From: Sphingobium amiense
Lineage (GTDB): Bacteria > Pseudomonadota > Alphaproteobacteria > Sphingomonadales > Sphingomonadaceae
Assembly (NCBI RefSeq): GCF_003967075.1
Contig: NZ_AP018664.1
Span: 1,302,001 to 1,366,000 of the forward strand
Length of the DNA stretch: 64,000 bases
Reading direction: 5' to 3'
Part shown: piece by piece, positions 25,488-35,391 of the stretch
Numbering within the stretch: position 1 is the first letter of the stretch
Layout of the letters: every line of letters begins with the position of its first letter
The notes under the pieces: generated by a model
The model's input: only the letters and a program-made list of their open reading frames with translations
The model's database searches: none
Told to the model about the DNA's origin: nothing
Position numbers and translations under genes: made by a program

Positions 25488-26036
25488 TCAGGTTCGGCCC
25501 GGCAGCATTCGGCGCAAGGTATCATCCTTGACGATGTAATGATGGAAGAGAGCGGCAAGGGCGTGAAAGCCGATCAGGAAATATCCGATGGTCCCGACTG
25601 TCTCGTGCCAATCCTTCATCTGTCCCGCCAGGGCTTTGCTCTGGCCGACAAGAGCCGGCAGTTCCAGACCGAAGAATGGAATCGGCTTGCCCGACGCACT
25701 CAGGATCACCCAGCCCGCCAAGGGCATCGCCAGCATGAACGCGTAGAGTGCGAGATGCGTCGCATTGGCTAAAAGCGTCTGCCATGACGGCGGTTCCGGC
25801 GTGATCGGGGGGGTGCGCTGGCTGAGGCGTGCCAGCAGGCGGATGATCGCCAGCGCCAGAACGGTGAGTCCGAGTATGAAATGCCAGGTTTTCAGCCCCT
25901 CGCGGATGTCGGTTCCCTTGGGATAGTTCTCCCGCAGGAGAATGGTAGCGTAAACGACCGAGATCAGCAGCACCATGAGCCAGTGCAGAGTGATCGACAG
26001 GGAAGAGAAGCGGTTACGGATATCGGTTGTACTCAT
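25488..26036 (-). CDS. Cytochrome b561-family protein
   Basis: A 182-residue membrane protein with four helices. The start is ATG 26036, preceded by GGGAGG. Heme ligand His residues are apparent in SITLHWLMVLLIS, LKTWHFILGL, MKDWHETVG and LIGFHALAALFHHY. Such proteins pass electrons between quinol and periplasmic acceptors; the YceJ/CybB type is typical. It faces the DUF3365 gene convergently with no strong terminator visible. It may donate electrons to another periplasmic cytochrome; no partner is next to it. Confidence 0.85.
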   Translation of the reverse strand: MSTTDIRNRFSSLSITLHWLMVLLISVVYATILLRENYPKGTDIREGLKTWHFILGLTVLALAIIRLLARLSQRTPPITPEPPSWQTLLANATHLALYAFMLAMPLAGWVILSASGKPIPFFGLELPALVGQSKALAGQMKDWHETVGTIGYFLIGFHALAALFHHYIVKDDTLRRMLPGRT

Positions 26037-26132
26037 GGCGAACCTCCCATCAATTTTCATATTGCCAGCGAGATGAGAAAAATGCCTTGATCCTTCTCAA
26101 GAAGCTTTGCGCCGAACAACCGCAATAACCGG

Positions 26133-26438
26133 TCAGCTGCGCTTGCGGACAAATTCCGCACGAAGCACCAAACCTTTGATGCCTTCATACCGGCAGTCGA
26201 TTTCCTGCGGGTCATCCGTGAGGCGGATCGACTTTATCAGCGTTCCCCGCCTCAGAGTCTGGCCGGCGCCCTTGACGACCAGATCCTTGATCAACGTGAC
26301 CTGGTCGCCGTCGGCAAGCAGGTTGCCCACGGCATCGCGGACTTCGATCCGGTCCGCGGTGGCGCGCCGTTCCTTCAGTTCGGATGCAGCCATCCATTCA
26401 CCGGATTCTTCATCGTAGACATATTCATCTTCGCTCAT
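26133..26438 (-). CDS. PhnA/YjdM-domain protein lacking the zinc ribbon
   Basis: A 101-residue protein whose C-terminal part (VRDAVGNLLADGDQVTLIKDL, IDCRYEGIKGLVLRAEFVRK) matches the PhnA C-terminal domain. The usual N-terminal zinc ribbon with its four Cys is absent: only an acidic segment EDEYVYDEESGEW precedes the domain. Despite the historic phosphonate name, the molecular function is unknown. ATG 26438, with GGAG seven bases upstream, is preferred over 26450. It is in the leftward gene run with YoaK and thiolase. Confidence 0.75.
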   Translation of the reverse strand: MSEDEYVYDEESGEWMAASELKERRATADRIEVRDAVGNLLADGDQVTLIKDLVVKGAGQTLRRGTLIKSIRLTDDPQEIDCRYEGIKGLVLRAEFVRKRS

Positions 26439-26466
26439 GGAGTTCTCCATCGGTCAGGAATGTGCG

Positions 26467-27159
26467 TCAGGCACCGAACAGATCGCGTTCAATCAGCCAG
26501 GCGCGCATTGCCAGCAATGCGGCGACGAGGGCAGCCACGGCAAAGGCTCTGGCGTCGAGCGTGATCCACGCAACAGCGCCTGCAAGCCCGCCAATAAGGA
26601 AGACCAGCCAAAAGGATGCATGCAAGCCAAGCTGGCGATAGTTCGCGTGATGCCGTCCGCCGGCCAATGCCTCCCCGAACCGCACGACCTGCGTGGAGGG
26701 CGAAATAGCCTCCTGCAGGTCGGGATCATCCCTCTCAAAAGTGCAATGAGCACTACCCATGGCCATCGCGATCAGCACGGCCGGGATGATCGCCAGATGC
26801 GAGAGGAATGTCAGATAGGCGGCGGCCAACGCGATTGCGGTACAAACGAGCGCGATTGTGCGCCGGTACCGGCCTAGCCAGTGCGTAATCAAGGTCGTGA
26901 GGACCACACCCCCCACGAAGCTGAAGATCATTCCGCCCACAAATTTCGTGATACCAAAGCCACCGGGAAGGCTCGTGCCCAGAACAGTGGCGTTGGCCTC
27001 GGGCGAGGCAAGGAAGACGTGCCCGAATGCCAGAAAGCCGGCTGCATTGATCGCGCCGGCAAGGGCCGCCAGCATGGCGGCCAGTTGGACCAGCGCGCGC
27101 TGCGCTCTGCCGATATCCAGGGAGCTGGGCCGTCTGCCTGTCCGATCCGGTTCGCTCAT
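26467..27159 (-). CDS. YoaK-family (DUF1275) membrane protein
   Basis: A 230-residue membrane protein with about six hydrophobic helices. It shows the DUF1275 features AGAINAAGFLAFGHVF, LPGGFGITKFVGGMIFS, LIAMAMGSAHCTFERDD and a region LQEAISPSTQVVRFGEAL. The function of the family is unknown. It starts nine bases after the thiolase stop, so it is likely in the same transcript; no functional link is evident. Confidence 0.8.
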   Translation of the reverse strand: MSEPDRTGRRPSSLDIGRAQRALVQLAAMLAALAGAINAAGFLAFGHVFLASPEANATVLGTSLPGGFGITKFVGGMIFSFVGGVVLTTLITHWLGRYRRTIALVCTAIALAAAYLTFLSHLAIIPAVLIAMAMGSAHCTFERDDPDLQEAISPSTQVVRFGEALAGGRHHANYRQLGLHASFWLVFLIGGLAGAVAWITLDARAFAVAALVAALLAMRAWLIERDLFGA

Positions 27160-27168
27160 GCTCGCCTC

Positions 27169-28365
27169 TTACGCATCCTGGCTCGGCAATCGCTCGATCA
27201 CGAGTGCAATGCCTTGTCCGCCGCCAATGCACATGGTCACAAGCCCGTAGCGGCCGCCAATACGCTCGAGCTCGTAAAGCGCCTTGATGGTGATGATGGC
27301 GCCGGTTGCCCCGACGGGATGCCCAAGTCCAATGCCGCTGCCATTGGGATTGACCTTCTCGGGCGGGAAATCGAGCAGTTTGGCGACCGCGCAAGCCTGC
27401 GCGGCAAAAGCCTCGTTCGCCTCGATCACGTCGATGTCGTCAAGCGATAGTCCGGCCCGCTTGAGGGCGATGGGCACGGCTTCGACGGGACCGAGCCCCA
27501 TCACTTCGGGGGCAACACCGGCATGTCCCCAGCTTACAACCCTGGCGCGGGGTGTCAGGCCGTGTCTCTCGGCGGCGGCGGCGGAAGCCAGCACCAGAGC
27601 CGCGCCAGCGTCGTTGATGCCGCTGGCGTTGCCCGCCGTTACGGTCCCGCCATCCTTGCGGAAGATGGGCGTGAGTGCGCCGAGGCCTTCGCTGGAAACG
27701 TCGGTGCGCACATGCTCGTCGGCCTCGAACATAAAGGTGCCGCTACGGCCCTTGACCTCGACGGAAACGATCTGCTCGCGAAAACGGTCTTCCTGCTGTG
27801 CTCTTGCTGCCCGGCGATGGCTTTCGGCCGCCAGCGCGTCCTGCTCGGCCCGGGTGATGCCATGACGTTCGGCAACGTTCTCGGCAGTGACCCCCATGTG
27901 ACCTGCACCGAACGGATCGCTCAGCGTCGCGTTCATCGCGTCGATCATCATTTCATCGCCCATCCTGCGCCCCCAGCGCAGGCCCTTGAGAACGTGTGGG
28001 GATTGGCTCATGCTCTCGACACCGCCAGCAACGGCGATGTCACACTCGGCCAATGCGATCATTTGGGCGGCGGAAATAATCGCCTGCACACTCGATCCGC
28101 AAAGGCGGTTCAGGGTGAGCGCCGGGGTCCGATCGGGAATCCCCGCCGCGATAGCGGCAATTCGCGAGACATATGCATCGCTGGGTTCGCTTTGAATGAC
28201 CTGGCCAAGGACAACATGCTCGACATGGCCTGGTTCGATTCCGGCCCGCTTGATGGCTTCGGCAATGACGATGCGGCCAAGCTCCCACGGCGCGACGTCC
28301 TTAAGGCTGCCTCCAAAATCCCCGATAGCGGTGCGCACACCCGACAGGATCACGACGTCGTTCAA
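27169..28365 (-). CDS. Acetyl-CoA C-acetyltransferase (thiolase)
   Basis: A 398-residue thiolase. Motifs are RTAIGDFGGSLKD, the nucleophile loop LNRLCGSSVQAI with Cys89, NEAFAAQACAVAKLL, GHPVGATGAI with a catalytic His, and CIGGGQGIAL with the C-terminal Cys. It joins two acetyl-CoA to acetoacetyl-CoA or cleaves it, for polyhydroxybutyrate or fatty-acid metabolism. The start is TTG at 28365 with AAGGAAGG just upstream; the longer open frame is rejected as it runs into the SulP gene. No phaB or phaC lies nearby. Confidence 0.88.
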   Translation of the reverse strand: MNDVVILSGVRTAIGDFGGSLKDVAPWELGRIVIAEAIKRAGIEPGHVEHVVLGQVIQSEPSDAYVSRIAAIAAGIPDRTPALTLNRLCGSSVQAIISAAQMIALAECDIAVAGGVESMSQSPHVLKGLRWGRRMGDEMMIDAMNATLSDPFGAGHMGVTAENVAERHGITRAEQDALAAESHRRAARAQQEDRFREQIVSVEVKGRSGTFMFEADEHVRTDVSSEGLGALTPIFRKDGGTVTAGNASGINDAGAALVLASAAAAERHGLTPRARVVSWGHAGVAPEVMGLGPVEAVPIALKRAGLSLDDIDVIEANEAFAAQACAVAKLLDFPPEKVNPNGSGIGLGHPVGATGAIITIKALYELERIGGRYGLVTMCIGGGQGIALVIERLPSQDA

Positions 28366-28417
28366 ATTTCCTTCCTTTCGACAATATGTTCGCCCGAACC
28401 GCAGCAGGGTGCGCCGA

Positions 28418-30094
28418 TCAGTGCGGCTGAGTTTTGGGCGCTTCGAGCAAGCTGACCGCGAGCGACTGGGCGCTGGCGAAGTCCGCGGCATAGAAAAGCT
28501 TGTCCGAACCAGCTTCCAGGTGAACGCGCGCAAGCATCGACTTCGGTTGCGGCTGCACGCCGGACAACACGACCGTTGCGCCGGCGACGCGCGCTTGTTC
28601 GATGAACTGTTCGAGCGCCTGGACGCCGCTTGCATCGAGCAGGGGAACGAGCCGCATGCGCAGGATGATGACTTTGGGCGACTGACCGACGCGGCGCAGC
28701 GTATCGAGCAGTTCGCCTGCTACGCCGAAGAAGAACGGGCCGGTGATCCGGAACACCTCGACACCCTCCGGCAACGCGTCGCGCTGGTGAACGTCTTCGG
28801 AATCGAGATCGATGTCCTGCCGGCCGCTGCTGTCGACCTCGACAGCCTCGCTCATGCGGGCCATGAAGAGGAGCGAGGCCAGAGTTACGCCGACGCCGAT
28901 TGCGACGGTGAGATCCACCAGTACCGTCAGGCCGAATGTCAGTAGCAGCACGGCCCGGTCGCTGTTGGGCATGTGCAGCAAGGCAATGAACCGCTCATAT
29001 TCACTCATGCCCCAGGCGACCATGAACAGGATCGCGGCAAGCGCGGCCATGGGTACGAATGCCATCAGGTCCGTGGCGAACAGGATGAACAGAAGAAGGA
29101 ACACGGCATGCATGATTCCGGCAACCGGGGTTCTGGCCCCGGAGCGGATATTGGTGGCGGTACGCGCAATCGCGCCCGTCGCGGGTAGCCCACCGAACAG
29201 GGCGGATCCGATATTGGCGACGCCCTGGCCGATCAATTCCTGGTTGGAGCGATGCCGCGTTCCGGCCATGCCATCGGCGACGACGGCCGACAGCAGGGCT
29301 TCGATGCCGGCGAGAAATGCAATGGTGAATGCCGAAGGCATCACCGCATTGATCTTGGCGAAGGTGAATTCCGGCAGGGACGGCATCGGCAGGCCGGAAG
29401 GAATGTCCGGGAAGCGGGAGCCGATAGTGTCGACCGGGAGCTTGAGCAGAGCGACGGCGAGGGAACTTACCACGACCGCGATCAGGAACCCGGGCAGTCT
29501 GGGCGCGAGTTTGCGCAGCACGATGATGGTCGCAAGTGCTCCGACCCCGACGCCTAGAGTTGCCCAACTGGTGCTCGGCAGAGCGGCGAGATAGGACTGC
29601 CATTTGGGCAGGAACTCAGCCGGGACCTCGGTCATCGAGAGCCCGAGGAAGTCCTTCACCTGACTCGAGGCAATGATAACGGCGATCCCCGCGGTGAATC
29701 CGGTGACGACCGGATGGGGGATGAATTTGATCATCTGCCCGAGGCGAAACGCACCGGCGGCAATGAGGATGATGCCTGCCAGGAGCGTCGCGATCAGCAG
29801 CCCATCATAGCCGTGCTGGGCGATAACATTGAAAATGACGACGACAAAGGCGCCCGTGGGTCCGCCGACCTGGACCCGCGATCCGCCGAGCGCGGAAATC
29901 AGGAACCCCGCCACCACGGCCGTGACAAGCCCCTTGTCGGGAGAAGCGCCGCTGGCGATGCCCAGGGCCATGGCAAGAGGCAGCGCGACGATCGCGACCG
30001 TCAGGCCCGCTATGGCGTCGGCGCGGAAGGTCTGAGCGGTGTACCCTTCGCGCAAGGTCGTGATGAGCTTGGGCGTATAGGCTTTCGCGCTCAC
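28418..30094 (-). CDS. SulP-family anion transporter with STAS domain
   Basis: A 558-residue SulP/SLC26 transporter with about 12-14 membrane segments. The signature segments include IVALPLAMALGIASGA, GGPTGAFVVVIFNVIA, IKFIPHPVVTGFTAGIAVII and a C-terminal STAS domain (about 440-550, VIILRMRLVPLLDASGVQAL). Substrates are sulfate, bicarbonate or dicarboxylates. The start overlaps the XRE gene by 4 bp, suggesting control by that regulator. A sulfur link to the nearby SQR locus is possible, but there is no direct evidence of substrate. Confidence 0.88.
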   Translation of the reverse strand: MSAKAYTPKLITTLREGYTAQTFRADAIAGLTVAIVALPLAMALGIASGASPDKGLVTAVVAGFLISALGGSRVQVGGPTGAFVVVIFNVIAQHGYDGLLIATLLAGIILIAAGAFRLGQMIKFIPHPVVTGFTAGIAVIIASSQVKDFLGLSMTEVPAEFLPKWQSYLAALPSTSWATLGVGVGALATIIVLRKLAPRLPGFLIAVVVSSLAVALLKLPVDTIGSRFPDIPSGLPMPSLPEFTFAKINAVMPSAFTIAFLAGIEALLSAVVADGMAGTRHRSNQELIGQGVANIGSALFGGLPATGAIARTATNIRSGARTPVAGIMHAVFLLLFILFATDLMAFVPMAALAAILFMVAWGMSEYERFIALLHMPNSDRAVLLLTFGLTVLVDLTVAIGVGVTLASLLFMARMSEAVEVDSSGRQDIDLDSEDVHQRDALPEGVEVFRITGPFFFGVAGELLDTLRRVGQSPKVIILRMRLVPLLDASGVQALEQFIEQARVAGATVVLSGVQPQPKSMLARVHLEAGSDKLFYAADFASAQSLAVSLLEAPKTQPH

Positions 30095-30405
30095 CTGACC
30101 GGTTCCTCCGCCTTGTCATAGAGAAGCGACTGCCCCTGGCCGCCGGACTTTCCCGCGGTCGTTTCGCGCAGACGCACACCGCGGCCCACGCCCGTGCTGG
30201 GCGCATTCTCGCCCAGCAGTTCGATGCCTGCGCCTTCCAGCGCGGTGATCACCTTGACCAGCGTGTCGACCACACCGCGCACTTGGCCATCGGATGATTC
30301 CATGCGCTGGATGGTCGGCAGGGAGAGGCCGGCCAGCGCGGCGAGCTGGCGTTGATCAAGTCCGAGGAGGGCGCGCGCGGCGCGCATTTGCTGCGACGTG
30401 ATCAT
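30091..30405 (-). CDS. XRE-family helix-turn-helix regulator
   Basis: A 104-residue DNA-binding protein. The HTH is in the first 60 residues (MRAARALLGLDQRQLAALAGLSLPTIQRME), followed by a region resembling a second short fold and a tail SGGQGQSLLYDKAEE. It is upstream of SulP and overlaps it by 4 bp. An inverted repeat at 30416-30432, 10 bp upstream of the start, is its likely autoregulatory operator. The ribosome site is GGAGC. Confidence 0.82.
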   Translation of the reverse strand: MITSQQMRAARALLGLDQRQLAALAGLSLPTIQRMESSDGQVRGVVDTLVKVITALEGAGIELLGENAPSTGVGRGVRLRETTAGKSGGQGQSLLYDKAEEPVR

Positions 30406-30415
30406 GTTGGCTCCA

Positions 30416-30432
30416 TGATGTTTAATACATCA
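30416..30432. promoter_or_regulatory. Inverted repeat upstream of the XRE gene
   Basis: TGATGT and ACATCA are exact inverted copies separated by TTAAT, in AT-rich DNA 10 bp upstream of the XRE start and 150 bp upstream of pckA. The geometry suits a small dimeric HTH regulator and suggests autoregulation of the XRE-SulP operon. Confidence 0.5.
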
Positions 30433-30588
30433 AATATCACTCTTAACAAATTAGGAGGGAGTTGTATATGTGCATTGTACCGGATAATCGATCACACGCG
30501 CTTTGTCGGGGTGAGGTATTTCCGCGTCTGAGAAAGCCGATGGTCTTGAGGGCTGCGACCTTCGAGCCTCCAGATCGGAGATGAGCAA

Positions 30589-32383
<1,795 letters not shown>

Positions 32384-32391
<8 letters not shown>

Positions 32392-32875
32392 CCTCATCCG
32401 GTTCCCCTTTGACAAGTTTCACGAAAAGCCAGAATCCATGCCCGCTCATGAACAGGGATCGGTAACCGGCAAGCTTGTCTTGCCGGTCACAGGTTGGGCC
32501 GCGATCCTGCGCGGGTTGCGCGGGCGATGCCCCCGGTGCGGCGAGGCGCGCCTGTTCATGCGGTTCCTGAAACCGATCCCTCATTGCCCGCAATGCGGCC
32601 AGGACTGGACGCATCAGCAAGCTGATGATTTCCCGGCCTATGTCTCGATCTTCGTGACGGGGCATCTGATGGCGCCGCTCATTATCGCCGTGACCAGTCG
32701 CGCGGAAATGTCCGTGCCGATGTTGATGGCGATCCTGCTTCCGTTGGCGTTGCTCCTGATGGTCGGGCTGCTTCAGCCCGCCAAGGGAGCCATCATTGCC
32801 TTGCAGTGGTGGTTCGGCATGCATGGGTTTCGCAGGGAACGCCCGGGAGCAATTCCGGACGACGCCGATACATGA
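32384..32875 (+). CDS. DUF983 zinc-ribbon membrane protein
   Basis: A 163-residue protein with a CxxC pair in [12 protein letters not shown] and another in HCPQCGQDW, then two or three hydrophobic helices. DUF983 proteins often accompany cytochrome oxidase assembly genes, though their role is unknown. The start at 32384 overlaps pckA; an ATG at 32438 is an alternative, but has no ribosome site. No oxidase gene is directly adjacent, though the bd oxidase lies about 4 kb downstream. Confidence 0.8.
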
Positions 32876-32978
32876 TCTTCAGCTTCGGCCGTGGCCAGTC
32901 TCGAGATTGACCAGGGTATGAGGCTGTCGGGCCGATGCGCGACTTCTCAAATTCAACTTTTTGCCGGAGAACTTTGTC

Positions 32979-34154
32979 TTGCCTCAGAGCAAAGTCCTGA
33001 CGCGTTACGTGAACGCCATTTCAACGGGTCAGCTGCGCCCTGACGACGCCCAGCGGCAGGTCGCTCTGCGTTTCGGCAAGGCGGTTGCGGAATTGGAAGC
33101 ACAGGCGCGCCGTCAGGGCCTCCTGTCGCGTTTCGTCAGGCGCAAACCCGATCCCGTGCGGGGAGTCTATCTCTGGGGAGGGGTCGGCCGCGGCAAATCG
33201 ATGCTGATGGATCTCTTCTTCGACTGCGTCGAGATCGCCGGGAAACGGCGCGTCCACTTCCACGAGTTCATGCAGGAGGTGCATGACCGGCTACGCTCCG
33301 AACGCGCCAAGGAGACCGGCGATCCGATATTGCCGGTCGCCGATGCCATCGCGGCCGAAGCGCGGCTGATCGCCTTCGACGAAATGATCGTAACCAATTC
33401 GGCTGACGCGATGATCCTGTCGAGGCTGTTTACCCGGATCATCGGACATGGCGTTACCGTGGTCGCTACATCCAACCGGCCGCCTCAGGACCTCTACAAG
33501 AACGGCCTCAACCGCGAACATTTTCTGCCATTCATCGCGCTCCTCAAGGATCGGCTCGATGTGCTCACCCTGGATGGGCCGACTGACTATCGCATGCAGC
33601 GCCTTGGAGGGTTCCAGACCTGGCACGTGCCCAATGGCGATGCGGCGACGGAAGCCCTGAGCCGGGCGTTCTTCCGGTTGACCGATTTTCCGGTCGAGGA
33701 CCGGGAGCATGTTCCCTCCGAAACACTGGCAATCAAGGGCGGACGAGAACTGTTCGTGCCCAAGTCGCTGAAAGGCGTGGCCGTCTTCTCATTCAAGCGG
33801 CTATGCGGCGAACCGCGCGGCATTCCCGATTATCTTGCATTGGCCTACCGCTATCACACCGTGATCCTGGTCGGGATCCCCGTTCTCGACGCAAACCGGA
33901 AATCGGAAGCGGCGCGATTCAAGACACTGATCGACGCCTTCTATGAAAATGGCGTCAAGCTGCTGGCTTCCGCCGATCGCGAACCCGACGCGCTGTATTG
34001 CGCGGCAGACGACGCCTTCGAGTTCGAGCGGACGATCTCGCGCCTCAACGAAATGGGATCGCAGGACTATCTCGCCCGCGGTCATGGAGTGAGCGACGAG
34101 GTCGCGCTCGCCGAGGTTCAGCGTCCATCGAGAACACAAAGGCTTATGGAATGA
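32979..34154 (+). CDS. zapE: AFG1/ZapE-family ATPase
   Basis: A 391-residue P-loop ATPase. The Walker A motif is GGVGRGKSMLMD and Walker B is LIAFDEMIVTN, followed by ATSNRPPQDLYKNGLNRE. AFG1 proteins associate with divisomes (ZapE) and, in mitochondria, with oxidase degradation. The start is TTG at 32979, with GGAG 9 bases upstream, rather than the TTG at 32961. The gene ends in a 4-bp overlap with a 44-residue ORF. Confidence 0.88.
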   Translation: MPQSKVLTRYVNAISTGQLRPDDAQRQVALRFGKAVAELEAQARRQGLLSRFVRRKPDPVRGVYLWGGVGRGKSMLMDLFFDCVEIAGKRRVHFHEFMQEVHDRLRSERAKETGDPILPVADAIAAEARLIAFDEMIVTNSADAMILSRLFTRIIGHGVTVVATSNRPPQDLYKNGLNREHFLPFIALLKDRLDVLTLDGPTDYRMQRLGGFQTWHVPNGDAATEALSRAFFRLTDFPVEDREHVPSETLAIKGGRELFVPKSLKGVAVFSFKRLCGEPRGIPDYLALAYRYHTVILVGIPVLDANRKSEAARFKTLIDAFYENGVKLLASADREPDALYCAADDAFEFERTISRLNEMGSQDYLARGHGVSDEVALAEVQRPSRTQRLME

Positions 34155-34285
34155 TTCCGAAACCGGATCTCAAGCCGGCAGTCCGAAACAGCGATGTCTA
34201 TCTGAACAGACGTGATGTGTGCCTCGCCGAGGCGAAGGAAATGTACGAGAAAGCGCAGCTGTTCGAGGAACGCCAAAGGCGCTGA
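34151..34285 (+). CDS. Hypothetical 44-residue protein coupled to zapE
   Basis: A small frame beginning MIPKPDLKPAVRNSDVYLNR and ending in a helical EAKEMYEKAQLFEERQ segment rich in Glu, Lys and Arg. Its ATG overlaps the zapE stop by 4 bp (ATGA), typical of coupled translation. No family is recognised; the first half resembles a basic linker and the second half a short amphipathic helix. It may be a small partner of ZapE, or a fortuitous frame. Support rests on overlap and amino acid composition only. Confidence 0.45.
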   Translation: MIPKPDLKPAVRNSDVYLNRRDVCLAEAKEMYEKAQLFEERQRR

Positions 34286-34387
34286 CGCCGACAGGTCATG
34301 CCTCGCGCCCTCTGTCGATGCCATCCACCGTCGATTACGGATCCCAAAAGCAGCCTGTGCCTGAGTGATCGCGATTGAGGGAGGCCG

Positions 34388-34804
34388 TCACGAACGGCGA
34401 TCGCGTTCCCGCTCCAGGCATTGCCTGAAAGCTGGAAGGTGGCGCTCGCGCGAGGCGGCCTGCAGGTTTTCCATCACCTGGCGCGCCGCGGGGTCGTCGA
34501 CCATCGGGATCAGCCGGTCGTAAAGCGCGATATTCTCGATCTCGCCCTGGACCGCGCTTTCGCAAGCCTGCGCGAGAGAAGCTGGTGCCGCCACTTTCCC
34601 CGTCCATGGATCGGGCGGTACGTCGATGCCCAGCCGGGCAAGCTGGCGCTCAAGTGCGGCGGCATGGCGCTGTTCGGCCTCTATGATGTTGGAAAAGGGC
34701 CGGACAGGGCCGAACTTTTCGATCACGGCGGCATAGGTCGCCTCCGCCTTCCGCTCGTCTTCGAGCGCATCGAGGAGGATGTTTGCCAGCTTTGACGTAG
34801 CCAA
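34388..34804 (-). CDS. Ferritin-like domain protein
   Basis: A 138-residue four-helix protein. It has NILLDALEDERKAEATYAAVI, FSNIIEAEQRHAAALERQLA and VQGEIENIALYDRLI, giving the spaced Glu and EAEQRH pattern of a rubrerythrin-type diiron site. It may oxidise or store iron or protect from peroxide. The start is TTG at 34804 with AAAGGA upstream. It lies 85 bp after the Dps gene and probably shares its transcript. Confidence 0.82.
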   Translation of the reverse strand: MATSKLANILLDALEDERKAEATYAAVIEKFGPVRPFSNIIEAEQRHAAALERQLARLGIDVPPDPWTGKVAAPASLAQACESAVQGEIENIALYDRLIPMVDDPAARQVMENLQAASRERHLPAFRQCLERERDRRS

Positions 34805-34889
34805 GGTCTCGTCCTTTCAATGGCGGCAGTTCGCTAACGGCCCCGGCCTCGCAGAGATTGCGCGGCCGGGGCCAGTCGTTGAGCGTGTC

Positions 34890-35369
34890 TTACTCTTCGA
34901 GCAGGGCGCGCAGCATCCATGCGGCCTGCTCATGCACGCCGATCCGTTGGGTGAGCAGGTCCGCGGTCGGCTCGTCGCTCGCCTTCTCGACCAGAGGGAA
35001 CAGCGTGCGCGCCGTGCGGGCGGCCGCTTCATGCCCCTTGGCGAGGATGTCGACCATGTCGAGCGCCTTCGGCGGCACTTCCGGCGCGTCGGGCAGGGAA
35101 CTGAGTTTGGCGAACTGCGCGTAGGAACCGGGTGCGGGCTGTCCGAGCGAGCGGATGCGTTCGGCGATCGGGTCGATCGCGTTCCACAACTCGGTATATT
35201 GCGTCATGAACATGGCATGGAGGCTGTTGAACATCGGCCCGGTCACGTTCCAGTGAAAGTTGTGCGAGGTCAGATAGAGAGTGTAGGTGTCCGCCAGGAG
35301 GCGGCTCAGGCCTTCGCAAATCGCAACCCGATCTTCCTCGCCGATTCCAATATTCACTTGTCTGGTCAT
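34890..35369 (-). CDS. dps: Dps-family DNA protection/ferritin protein
   Basis: A 159-residue Dps homologue. It has TYTLYLTSHNFHWNVTGPMF, containing the ferroxidase His and Asp/Glu region, and HAMFMTQYTELWNAIDPIAERIR. Dps oxidises ferrous iron with hydrogen peroxide and stores it, shielding DNA. Start ATG 35369 follows AGGAGA. It lies 22 bp after the TlpA gene and leads to the ferritin-like gene, so an iron-oxidant protection cluster is appended to the bd oxidase operon. Confidence 0.9.
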   Translation of the reverse strand: MTRQVNIGIGEEDRVAICEGLSRLLADTYTLYLTSHNFHWNVTGPMFNSLHAMFMTQYTELWNAIDPIAERIRSLGQPAPGSYAQFAKLSSLPDAPEVPPKALDMVDILAKGHEAAARTARTLFPLVEKASDEPTADLLTQRIGVHEQAAWMLRALLEE

Positions 35370-35391
35370 GGTCTTCTCCTTGATCGAAACT

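Noticed and set aside
28366..28635. Longer N-terminus for the thiolase
   Set aside because: The extension runs into the end of the SulP gene; TTG at 28365 has a strong ribosome site and yields the standard length.
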